Below are positions 44,701 through 52,100 of a stretch of 64,000 bases of DNA, piece after piece. Under the pieces are notes generated by a model. That model did no database searches. It was not told the origin of the DNA and saw nothing but the letters and a program-made list of their open reading frames with translations. The position numbers and the translations under genes are program-made. The first letter of the stretch is position 1; each line of letters begins with the position of its first letter. The DNA comes from Nemertoderma westbladi (taxonomy: Eukaryota > Xenacoelomorpha > Nemertodermatida > Nemertodermatidae): positions 120,407-184,406 of the forward strand of contig JAUCBJ010008126.1 of assembly GCA_032718475.1 (NCBI GenBank), in the 5' to 3' direction.

Positions 44701-46720
44701 AGCACTCAGCCATTGTTTATAGTGAGTACCACATTATTAATTAAGCACTCAGCCATGGTTTCTATTGAGTACCACATTATTCATTAAGCACTCAGCCATG
44801 GTTTCTAGTGAGTACCACATTATTCATTTAGCACTCAGCCATGGTTTATAGTGAGTACCACATTATTCATTAAGCACTCAGCCATGGTTTCTATTGAGTA
44901 CCACATTATTCATTAAGCACTCATCCATGGTTTCTAGTGAGTACCACATTATTCATTAAGCACTCAGCCATGGTTTCTAGTGAGTACCACATTATTCATT
45001 AAGCACTCAGCCATGGTTTCTAGTGAGTACCACATTATTCATTAAGCACTCATCCATGGTTTCTAGTGAGTACCACATTATTCATTAAGCACTCAGCCAT
45101 GGTTTCTAGTGAGTACCACATTATTCATTAAGCACTCAGCCATGGTTTCTAGTGAGTACCACATTATTCATTAAGCACTCAGCCATGGTTTCTAGTGAGT
45201 ACCACATTATTCATTAAGCACTCAGCCATAGTTTCTAGTGAGTACCACATTATTCATTAAGCACTCAGCCATGGTTTCTATTGAGTACCACATTATTCAT
45301 TAAGCACTCAGCCATGGTTTCTAGTGAGTACCACATTATTCATTAAGCACTCGGCCATGGTTTCTAGTGAGTACCACATTATTCATTAAGCACTCAGCCA
45401 TGGTTTCTAGTGAGTACCACATTATTCATTAAGCACTCAGCCATGGTTTCTAGTGAGTACCACATTATTCATTAAGCACTCAGCCATGGTTTCTAGTGAG
45501 TACCACATTATTCATTAAGCACTCAGCCATGGTTTCTATTGAGTACCACATTATTCATTAAGCACTCAGCCATGATTTCTAGTGAGTACCACATTGTTCA
45601 TTAAGCACTCAGCCATGGTTTCTAGTGAATACCACATTATTCATTAAGCACTCAGCCATGGTTTCTAGTGAGTACCACATTATTCATTAAGCACTCAGCC
45701 ATGGTTTCTAGTGAGTACCACATTATTCATTAAGCACTCAGCCATGGTTTCTAGTGAGTACCACATTATTCAGTAAGCACTCAGCCATGGTTTCTAGTGA
45801 GTACCACATTATTCATTAAGCACTCAGCCATGGTTTCTAGTGAGTACCACATTATTCATTAAGCACTCAGCCATGGTTTCTATTGAGTACCACATTATTC
45901 ATTAAGCACTCAGCCATGGTTTCTAGTGAGTACCACATTATTCATTAAGTACTCAGCCATGGTTTCTATTGAGTACCACATTATTCATTAAGCACTCAGC
46001 CATGGTTTCTAGTGAGTACCACATTATTCATTAAGCACTCAGCCATGGTTTATATTGAGTACCACATTATTCAGTAAGCACTCAGCCATGGTTTCTAGTG
46101 AGTACCACATTATTCATTAAGCACTCAGCCATGGTTTCTAGTGAGTACCACATTATTCATTTAGCACTTAGCCATGGTTTCTATTGAGTACCACATTATT
46201 CATTAAGCACTCAGCCATGGTTTCTATTGAGTACCACATTATTCATTAAGCACAGCCATGGTTTCTAGCGAGTACCACATTATTCATTAGCAAAGGCCTT
46301 AACATTTTCTATTTTATTTTGTCTAATTATAATTGTAAATAATTACAAATAAATGATGGAGTCGTTAAAAAATTTTACAGACTCCGAATTCAAAATTCCG
46401 CATTATTTAAACCAAAATGATGGTTTCTTCATTAAAAAATGGGGGGGGGGGGGGGGTATGTTCAATGATTCTTAAAGCTGTGGGACAAAGGAGAGGGAGA
46501 TTTCAAACAATTGAGTGAGATGCATTATTCAGACTGTTGTTATAAATGTAGGAGTAATTGGATACCTTGTCTTGTGTTTCCAGGGGCAACGACAGTCATC
46601 CAAGCACGTTGGATATGTTTATATACGATAATCCAATAATCACGCACGAGGTGGCCACAGATCCCGAGTGTGTTCTACGTTCGGTTGGTGCGCCGTTCGG
46701 TGGTGAGGGTTACGGGATAG
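30963..46720 (+). CDS. NMDA-type ionotropic glutamate receptor gene, GluN3-like (partial, split)
   Basis: A ligand-gated cation channel subunit of the synaptic or neuronal plasma membrane. Nine coding segments with GT-AG borders and matching phases encode, in order, the end of the amino-terminal domain, ligand-binding lobe S1, M1, the re-entrant pore loop, M3 and most of S2. Subfamily clues are SPYGLHP, GRNR after M1, PKCW after the pore loop, the conserved S1 motif AFSITHKRNEFIDFT, the M3 block SYTAKLAAF and the S2 block EGYGIG, which together look most like GluN3 among vertebrate subunits. The signal peptide, most of the amino-terminal domain, M4 and the C-tail are outside the window. The M1/pore exon exists in two tandem alternative copies. 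Introns hold a nested TE, SINEs, poly-G tracts and splice-junction-derived minisatellites. The subfamily call is by motif and would need a tree. Confidence 0.88.
31107..32371. other. Receptor intron, nothing recognised
   Basis: Ordinary AT-rich intron sequence. An acceptor-like TTTTTGCAG at 31248-31256 is followed by open sequence, but phase and motif comparison do not support an exon there. Donor GTTAGT, acceptor TTCTTGCAG. Confidence 0.5.
32372..32495 (+). CDS. Receptor exon 2 (amino-terminal domain end, linker)
   Basis: Acceptor TTCTTGCAG, donor GTGAGT. It encodes FMIDDNVQGKPDGMSFSSTG followed by DISFNIVNLVK, i.e. the family's GxIxFxxxGxxxxxxFxIxNL pattern that closes the amino-terminal domain. 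It enters with one base and leaves in phase 0. Confidence 0.85.
32496..33838. other. Receptor intron with poly-G and TAGGCCTA cluster
   Basis: Contains a 21-base poly-G (32967-32987) and several TAGGCCTA octamers between about 33340 and 33430. A minus-strand ORF (33007-33327) shows no recognisable domain and is not called. Confidence 0.5.
33839..34017. repeat. 42-bp AT-rich tandem repeat running into a splice acceptor
   Basis: About four units beginning TAATTTARTTAATTTATAAA and containing ACTAACTATATATTTTTACG. The last, partial unit TAATTTAG supplies the AG acceptor of the exon at 34018; the same TAATTTAG string starts other units, so AG-containing copies of the acceptor precede the real one. 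Confidence 0.8.
34018..34254 (+). CDS. Receptor exon 3 (linker and start of S1)
   Basis: Phase 0 at both ends, 79 codons, donor GTTAAT. It reads YVPQWREIGEFRDN, then MWPG, then IQTLKVVAKKTKPFIEVTEP, which aligns with the family pattern WxxxGxWxxGxLxxxxxIWPG followed by LxVVTxxExPFV that opens ligand-binding lobe S1. Two cysteines (CYSAMRC) near the end match the disulphide-forming region of NMDA-type S1. Confidence 0.9.
34921..35075. repeat. Short tandem repeat, about 3 copies of 40-60 bp
   Basis: The module ATGAGCAGCTGTCTTGTAAA then GTGCTACTTTATACACATAA repeats three times with divergence just upstream of receptor exon 4, without including its acceptor. Confidence 0.7.
35099..35282 (+). CDS. 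Receptor exon 4 (S1 lobe)
   Basis: Acceptor TTAATTCAG, donor GTTAGT; 61 codons plus one base. It includes KVKCCTGLMVDMLKRFEQDL and FEFSLYMVEGEKPGSYI, the CCxGxxxDLLxxLA...FxxxLYxVxDGxxG block of NMDA-type S1. The paired cysteines are conserved. Confidence 0.92.
35440..35639 (+). CDS. Receptor exon 5 (end of S1, agonist-binding Arg)
   Basis: Enters with two bases, ends phase 0 at GTTCGT. It reads GKWDGMMQDLIAGTADLGIG then AFSITHKRNEFIDFTTPFYH. The Arg in SITHKR sits at the position that holds the agonist alpha-carboxyl group in iGluRs, and the Ser two residues after the Ala matches the GluN3-type S-F-S site in part (here A-F-S). It ends FLKPLDWQ, the pre-M1 segment. Confidence 0.94.
35640..37168. 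other. Receptor intron, unassigned part
   Basis: Includes a palindrome-like CGGTACCGGTACTG zone near 36556 and a 20-base poly-G (36993-37012). No exon or named element recognised. Confidence 0.4.
37169..37445 (+). mobile_element. tRNA-derived SINE, near full length
   Basis: The head CCTTGGTGTAGTGGTTGCAT and GTGGGTTCGATCCTCAC resemble polymerase III A and B boxes about 40 bp apart, as in a tRNA gene. A non-tRNA body follows (TTCGGCACGAATGCTTCAAA, GGGACCAGCC, CTGGCCTAGTGGCCAAAG) and a TTTACTTTAC-type tail. The copy at 30176 shares the B box and body. The inferred parent tRNA is not certain. Confidence 0.8.
37446..38861. other. Receptor intron, nothing recognised
   Basis: AT-rich sequence between the SINE and the first copy of the M1/pore exon. 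I see no coding segment or element. Confidence 0.4.
38862..39038 (+). CDS. Receptor exon 6A (M1 and pore loop, Asn at the Q/R/N site)
   Basis: 177 bp, 59 codons, phase 0 at both ends, acceptor AAATAG, donor GTCTGA. It encodes M1 (VWLLILCSIHFVALAMTTFE), the linker SPYGLHPGGRNR and the pore loop GLTHTWSLLLNHSFPSK. Counting back from the conserved APKC of the next exon, the Asn in LLLNHS falls on the Q/R/N selectivity position, as in GluN1 and GluN2, where vertebrate GluN3 has Gly. Its acceptor has a weaker pyrimidine tract than that of exon 6B. Confidence 0.92.
39039..39624. other. 586-bp spacer between the two alternative pore exons
   Basis: AT-rich, with a TTAATTAATTAATTAATTAA run at about 39157-39176. 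It is long enough for normal splicing, so exclusivity of the two exons would not follow simply from steric limits. An ORF at 39342-39683 overlaps exon 6B in the wrong frame and is not a gene. Confidence 0.6.
39625..39801 (+). CDS. Receptor exon 6B (M1 and pore loop, Ser at the Q/R/N site)
   Basis: A tandem copy of exon 6A with exactly the same length (177 bp) and phases, acceptor TTCGTTAG, donor GTTTGT. It encodes VWLLILVSIHCVAMAMAAFE, SPYGLHPWGRNR and ALTHTWSLLLSHTYPSK. 46 of 59 residues are identical to 6A; the differences include Asn to Ser at the Q/R/N position and changes on either side of it. The frame has no stop, so the copy looks maintained by selection and is not a decaying duplicate. 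Confidence 0.92.
40177..40324 (+). pseudogene. LINE 3' fragment, left part (split by piggyBac-like element)
   Basis: CGCTTCCGCTTTGTAGGACA and then TTGTGCTTTGGCGGCCTCTT and CATGGTGGACAGCCAATG match the C-terminal coding region of the LINE at 19.67-19.80 kb. Homology breaks at TTAA (40325) and resumes at 41780. Confidence 0.8.
40329..41775. mobile_element. Non-autonomous piggyBac-like element with internal inverted repeats
   Basis: It begins CCCTATTACCACTGGGG and ends with the inverted copy CCCCAGTGGTAATAGGG; TTAA lies at both sides (40325-40328 and 41776-41779), the target site and CCC/GGG ends typical of piggyBac. The flanking LINE sequence reads continuously if one TTAA copy and the element are removed. 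Poly-G (13 bases, 40368) and poly-C (38 bases, 41725-41762) expand the same inverted position near each end. Inside, a module with AGGGCGTGGCACTTCAAATT occurs twice forward (about 40693 and 40850) and at least three times inverted (about 41056, 41213, 41373), making a large foldback. No transposase ORF. Confidence 0.88.
41780..41862 (+). pseudogene. LINE 3' fragment, right part
   Basis: TACGGATGATTAAGC, GGTGATAGTGAGTTGTGGAG and AGCCGGCACAGCATTCTTA correspond to the last codons and stop of the LINE ending at 19896. Together with 40177-40324 it was one fragment before the piggyBac-like insertion. Confidence 0.8.
41863..42539. other. Receptor intron, nothing recognised
   Basis: AT-rich; ends with the pyrimidine-rich acceptor CCCCCCTAG of exon 7. 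I see no coding segment or element. Confidence 0.4.
42540..42662 (+). CDS. Receptor exon 7 (pore exit and M3, with SYTAKLAAF)
   Basis: 41 codons, phase 0 at both ends, donor GTGGAA. It encodes APKCWSARWLVNVWGCFSFV then FIASYTAKLAAFMAGFYI. The first part matches the post-pore segment of NMDA subunits, the second is M3. The near-invariant gate motif SYTANLAAF carries Lys in place of Asn (codon AAA). It is the partner of either exon 6A or 6B. Confidence 0.94.
42663..43491. other. Receptor intron, nothing recognised
   Basis: AT-rich sequence between exon 7 and exon 8. A minus-strand ORF (42798-43019) has no recognisable domain and is not called. Confidence 0.4.
43492..43646 (+). CDS. Receptor exon 8 (start of S2)
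   Basis: Acceptor TTTTTCTAG; 51 codons plus two bases; donor GTGAGT. It reads LSKDPYKDGRLRIGTVTGSS, TDSYIQQNFEFLYHYMQEYN and ends in LVQGL plus AA. This fits NMDA-type S2 (LSxxxDPxxxxFRFGTVxxSSxExYIxxxFPxMHxYMxxYN). The Ser-Ser(Thr) after GTV is at the agonist contact site. The exon's last bases CTCAA and its donor start the 43-bp tandem array in the following intron. Confidence 0.93.
43642..46289. repeat. 43-bp minisatellite seeded by the exon 8 donor (about 61 copies)
   Basis: The array starts inside the exon: CTCAA (exon) plus GTGAGTACCAC (intron) and continues ATTATTCATTAAGCACTCAG, CCATGGT. The next two units keep GGTCTCAAATGAGT and GGTCTCAAGTGAGT; most others read TTTCTAGTGAGT or TTTCTATTGAGT. 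So most units keep a GTGAGT donor-like core. The CTCAAA/CTCAAG pair recurs exactly 688 bp (16 units) downstream (43683 and 44371), showing block duplication. The array ends at about 46289 with a truncated unit. Confidence 0.96.
46584..46720 (+). CDS. Receptor exon 9 (S2, agonist Asp and EGYGIG)
   Basis: Acceptor TTTCCAG; one base completes Lys with exon 8. It reads GNDSHPSTLDMFIYDNPIIT, HEVATDPECVLRSVGAPFGG and EGYGIG. The Asp of YDNP is at the position that binds the agonist amino group, the Cys of DPECVL is the conserved S2 disulphide Cys, and EGYGIG is the conserved block before the last S2 helix. It ends one base into a codon at GTGAGT. Its last 49 bp form part of the 59-bp tandem array. 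The next exon (end of S2, M4) is not in the window. Confidence 0.93.
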
Positions 46721-48858
46721 GTGAGTCAGCGTTCTACGTTCGGTTGGTGCGCCGTTCGGTGGTGAGGGTTACGGGATAGGTGAGTCAGCGTTCTACGTTC
46801 GGTTGGTGCGCCGTTCGGTGGTGAGGGTTACGGGATAGGTGAGTCAGCGTTCTACGTTCGGTTGGTGCGCCGTTCGGTGGTGAGGGTTACGGGATAGGTG
46901 AGTCAGCGTTCTACGTTCGGTTGGTGCGCCGTTCGGTGGTGAGGGTTACGGGATAGGTGAGTCAGCGTTCTACGTTCGGTTGGTGCGCCGTTCGGTGGTG
47001 AGGGTTACGGGATAAGTGAGTCAGCGTTCTACGTTCGGTTGGTGCGCCGTTCGGTGGTGAGGGTTACGGGATAGGTAAGTCAGCGTTCTACGTTCGGTTG
47101 GTGCGCCGTTCGGTGGTGAGGGTTACGGGATAGGTGAGTCAGCGTTCTACGTTCGGTTGGTGCGCCGTTCGGTGGTGAGGGTTACGGGATAGGTGAGTCA
47201 GCGTTCTACGTTCGGTTGGTGCGCCGTTCGGTGGTGAGGGTTACGGGATAGGTGAGTCAGCGTTCTACGTTCGGTTGGTGCGCCGTTCGGTGGTGAGGGT
47301 TACGGGATAGGTGAGTCAGCGTTCTACGTTCGGTTGGTGCGCCGTTCGGTGGTGAGGGTTACGGGATAGGTGAGTCAGCGTTCTACGTTCGGTTGGTTTG
47401 CCGTTCGGTGGTGAGGGTTACGGGATAGGTGAGTCAGCGTTCTACGTTCGGTTGGTGCGCCGTTCGGTGGTGAGGGTTACGGGATAGGTGAGTCAGCGTT
47501 CTACGTTCGGTTGGTGCGCCGTTCGGTGGTGAGGGTTACGGGATAGGTGAGTCAGCGTTCTACATTTGGTTGGTGCGCCGTTCGGTGGTGAGGGTTACGG
47601 GATAGGTGAGTCAGCGTTCTACGTTTGGTTGGTGCGCCGTTCGGTGGTGAGGGTTACGGGATAGGTGAGTCAGCGTTCTACGTTTGGTTGGTGCGCCGTT
47701 CGGTGGTGAGGGTTACGGGATAGGTGAGTCAGCGTTCTACGTTCGGTTGGTGCGTCGTTCGGTGGTGAGGGTTACGGGATAGGTGAGTCAGCGTTCTACG
47801 TTCGGTTGGTGCGCCGTTCGGTGGTGAGGGTTACGGGATAGGTGAGTCAGCGTTCTACGTTCGGTTAGTGCGCCTTTCGGTGGTGAGGGTTACGGGATAG
47901 GTGAGTCAGCGTTCTACGTTCGGTTGGTGCGCCGTTCGGTGGTGAGGGTTACGGGATAAGTGAGTCAGCGTTCTACGTTCGGTTGGTGCGCCGTTCGGTG
48001 GTGAGGGTTACGGGATAGGTGAGTCAGCGTTCTACGTTCGGTTGGTGCGCCGTTCGGTGGTGAGGGTTACGGGATAAGTGAGTCAGCGTTCTACGTTCGG
48101 TTGGTGCGCCGTTCGGTGGTGAGGGTTACGGGATAGGTAAGTCAGCGTTCTACGTTCGGTTGGTGCGCCGTTCGGTGGTGAGGGTTACGGGATAGGTGAG
48201 TCAGCGTTCTACGTTCGGTTGGTGCGCCGTTCGGTGGTGAGGGTTACGGGATAGGTGAGTCAGCGTTCTACGTTCGGTTGGTTTGCCGTTCGGTGGTGAG
48301 GGTTACGGGATAGGTGAGTCAGCGTTCTACGTTCGGTTGGTGCGCCGTTCGGTGGTGAGGGTTACGGGATAGGTGAGTCAGCGTTCTACGTTCGGTTGGT
48401 GCGCCGTTCGGTGGTGAGGGTTACGGGATAGGTGAGTCAGCGTTCTACATTTGGTTGGTGCGCCGTTCGGTGGTGAGGGTTACGGGATAGGTGAGTCAGC
48501 GTTCTACGTTTGGTTGGTGCGCCGTTCGGTGGTGAGGGTTACGGGATAGGTGAGTCAGCGTTCTACGTTTGGTTGGTGCGCCGTTCGGTGGTGAGGGTTA
48601 CGGGATAGGTGAGTCAGCGTTCTACGTTCGGTTGGTGCGCCGTTCGGTGGTGAGGGTTACGGGATAGGTGAGTCAGCGTTCTACGTTCGGTTGGTGCGCC
48701 GTTCGGTGGTGAGGGTTACGGGATAGGTGAGTCAGCGTTCTACGTTTGGTTGGTGCGCCGTTCGGTGGTGAGGGTTACGGGATAGGTGAGTCAGCGTTCT
48801 ACGTTCGGTTGGTGCGCCGTTCGGTGGTGAGGGTTACGGGATAGGTGAGTCAGCGTTC
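46672..48858. repeat. 59-bp minisatellite made of exon 9 end plus donor, block 1 (37 copies)
   Basis: The unit consists of the last 49 bp of exon 9 (GTTCTACGTTCGGTTGGTGC ... GGGTTACGGGATAG) and the first 10 bp of the intron (GTGAGTCAGC). The first unit is the real exon end. 37 units follow in exact 59-bp register with no net indel. Variants include ATAAGTGAG, GGTAAGT, GGTTTGCCG, CTACATTTGG and CTACGTTTGG. Since 59 is not divisible by 3, reading through the first donor leads to a TAG in the second unit. Nearly all units keep a strong TAG/GTGAGT donor. Confidence 0.97.
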
Positions 48859-49094
48859 TGATAGGATCGTACTGGACTCTATACTGTATAATGGTGGCGG
48901 TCAATATAATAATTATATATAGATATTGTTAATGACGTATGTGCTGGGTTGTCTTACCGGAAGTAGCCTAATCGTTGCCTAATACTTACTGTAAATATAC
49001 TGACTGCATGTAGGCCTTGATAAAGTCAGACCCTTATTTCTGATACCGTTCGTCCGTGTCCAGTTGGACCATTACGCTACACACACACACATCA
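48859..49094 (+). repeat. 5' LTR of the sense Gypsy element
   Basis: 236 bp, starts TGATAGGATCGTACTGG and ends in an (AC)n run followed by ATCA. It matches the 3' LTR along its whole length. Confidence 0.95.
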
Positions 49095-49112
49095 TGGCGC
49101 AGTGTTAACTGA
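49095..49112 (+). promoter_or_regulatory. Primer-binding site
   Basis: TGGCGCAGTGTTAACTGA directly follows the LTR with no spacer. TGG matches the CCA end of a tRNA primer; which tRNA cannot be told by eye. Confidence 0.75.
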
Positions 49113-49142
49113 ATATTGTGTGGTTAGCTATAAATTTATAAA

Positions 49143-52100
49143 ATGGACGATCAGGTAAACGTCTCGCGTTTAAAGAAAAGCCACACCGGATATAAAGCAA
49201 ATTATTCCAGACTGCGGAATCAACTAAACTCTTTGATCCAGCAAGTAAACGTCCTCGCCCCAGACGAGCGTCCACTGGCATTAACTGACGACATTCAAAG
49301 ACTTAAAGGTATGTTAGAAGTCTCCTCCGAAAAACTTGGAGACTCATTGCAGTTAATGCTCGATAACGATGTCGATTGTACGGTAGAGGAAACTGTGTAC
49401 GATAACATTACAGTTGAACTGACCGGTTTAAGATTGTCCGTGATAAAGATTCTCGGTGAAATCCCGAAACTCCCTACCGGTATACAAAACCCCAACGCGC
49501 AGATAGGAAACGTTACCCAGCACGGAACCGGGATTGGCGTAAAGTCAGACAATGCGCCCCGTGCTACGGTGAATAAACCTCCTATAATCGATCAGGATAT
49601 CGATATTAAACGGTTTAATCGTTGGCGAGTTTCATGGTGTAATTACGCCAAGATTATAAAACTACAACTTCAGCCAAGAGACGAACAGATCTCCGCATTC
49701 TTCGGATACTGCAGCCCTGCGTTACTTTCTAAACTGCAGTACGTCGTCGAGATACCACAGAACACGGTATTAACCCTTGAGGAAGTGTTCGACAAATTCG
49801 AAAACTATCTAAAAGGGAGGCAAAATATTGCACTCGACAGATGGGAACTCACAACGTGTAAACAACAAGAATGCGAAACATTCGACAATTATTATACTCG
49901 ATTGTGCGAAATGGCTGAGACTGCGGGTCTTCGCGGGATGCGAGAAGACGAGTGGATATCAACGTTGATTACAGTGGGAATAAACGACGAGGAGATCCGG
50001 CAAGATCTCCTCGCGAAGTCCCCAGCACTGGACCATAAAGAAACAGTACTCTTCTGTCGCAGTGAAGAGGCTGCGCGAAGCCACTTAAGGAGAATGAAAA
50101 TCTCGAGATCTGAAAGTTCAGATTATTCCTCAGCGGCGGCTACGAGCGAGACATCGAGATCACGTCAGCGTTGTAATAATAAGGGATATCAATTCCGAAA
50201 AAGATCGCAATCTAGAAACCAACAGTCTAACGACGATAAATGTATGCGTTGTGGCTATGACAAACACGGGCAGGGTAAATTCTGCCCAGCACAGGGTAAA
50301 ACGTGCAGCAAATGTAAAAAACGAAACCATTTTGCCCAAGTTTGCACATCTAAAGTGAATAAATCCGCAGCAGTTGTGAGTAATGACAGTACATCTGCTG
50401 CTATCCATGTGGCATCTTGCGTTTTTAATAAACGATGTGCAGTTGAAGTGAATTTGTCCTATGATGGACAGCACTGTTGCCAAATGGATGCAATCCCAGA
50501 TACAGGCTCAGATCGTACTGTATGTGGAGTACAATTAGCTGATAAGTTGAAAATTGACATATCCAATTTTCTAGAACCGTCTAGTGACAACTTATTGAAC
50601 ATAAATGGTAATTCTATTAAACAAATAGGACAACTCTCCTTATTAATAAAACTAGAAGGGCAAGAAATCAGAGATGTCATTACTGTATGTGAAGGTGTGA
50701 CGTCACTATATTTGTCATTGAAAGTGTGCAAAGCATTACGTCTAATCCATGAAAACTGGCCCAAACCACTTCCCCCAATTTATTTTGGTCAGGAATTAAA
50801 TTATCAGAGTTGTTCACTTAAAACACAAGTTGATAAAATTAAAGTTGTGTTCAAACAGAGAGAACGGGAAAATTGGATTTTAAATTTACCAGAAAATCCA
50901 TCTGATAATGAGAAAGGGGAAGTACACAGAAAACTGTCATCAGTTTACTGTTCGGTTTTCGACTGCAAAACGGAATTAAAAACAATGTGTGGGAAAACTA
51001 TTGGTGATCCTATGAAAATTGAACTGAAAGAAAATTTTACACCTTTTGCAATTCATGCGGCGAGAAAAATTCCTTTTGCAAAACGAAATGAAGTAAAAAC
51101 TGAACTCGATTATCTTGTAGAGAAGGGTATAATCGAGCCAGTGGGAGATCGGCCAACAGAGTGGTGCCACCCTTTAGTTGTGGCACCCAAACCGGACGGT
51201 GGTATCAGAGTGTGTGTAGACTTGACAAATTTAAATAAACAAGTCAAACGGGTAGTACACCCGAGTAATTCACCCTATGAAGTCGTGTCGGAAATCGCCC
51301 CAGAATCCAAATATTTTACAACTTTGGACGCAAAAACTGCTTATTGGCAAGTTTTATTGGATCCAGCAGCCCGCGACTTAACTTGTTTCATAACACCATG
51401 GGGACGGTTTATATTCAACCGAGCTCCAATGGGTTACATAAGTACGGGTGACTCATATAATCTACGTGCTGATATGGCGCTAAGAGGTATAGACAATATT
51501 CATAAGCTGGTAGACGGCATGGTAATTGCAGATAAAGATTTTAAATCCCATGTTGGCCGTATTTGTGAAGTTCTAGAACGTTGTGCTCAGTATAATATCA
51601 CCATTCATCCCAATAAATTTAATTTCGCACTGTGCGAAGTTAAATTTGGTGGGTATATTGTATCACAGGAAGGTACGAAGGCTGATCCCGAAAAAATCAG
51701 CGCTATAACTAACTTTCCTGCTCCCACCAATCGCACTGAACTACGTTCTTTTATGGGCCTAGTTCAACAACTAGCGCGATTCTCAAATGAAATAAGTGAA
51801 ATGGCTTGTCCTTTACGCGATCTCTTGAAAGTTAAAAACGCATATAGTTGGACAGCCAATCACGAACTAGCATTTGAAAATGTTAAAAAGGCGCTGGCAA
51901 TCCCACCCATTCTTGCCCCATTCGATAAAAACGCAAAACTACAATTAGAAACGGATGCATCCAGAACCAAAGGTTTAGGGTTTGCATTATTGCAGAAACG
52001 AGAAGTTGATCAGGAATGGCATTTAATACAATGTGGGTCGAGATTTTTGAAAGACTGTGAAACGCGGTACGCGGTAATTGAGTTGGAAGCCCTAGCAATT

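Noticed and set aside
46558-46779. ORF running past the exon 9 donor
   Set aside because: It reads intron sequence in the second 59-bp unit and ends at TAG; the family motif EGYGIG followed by GTGAGT marks the true exon end.
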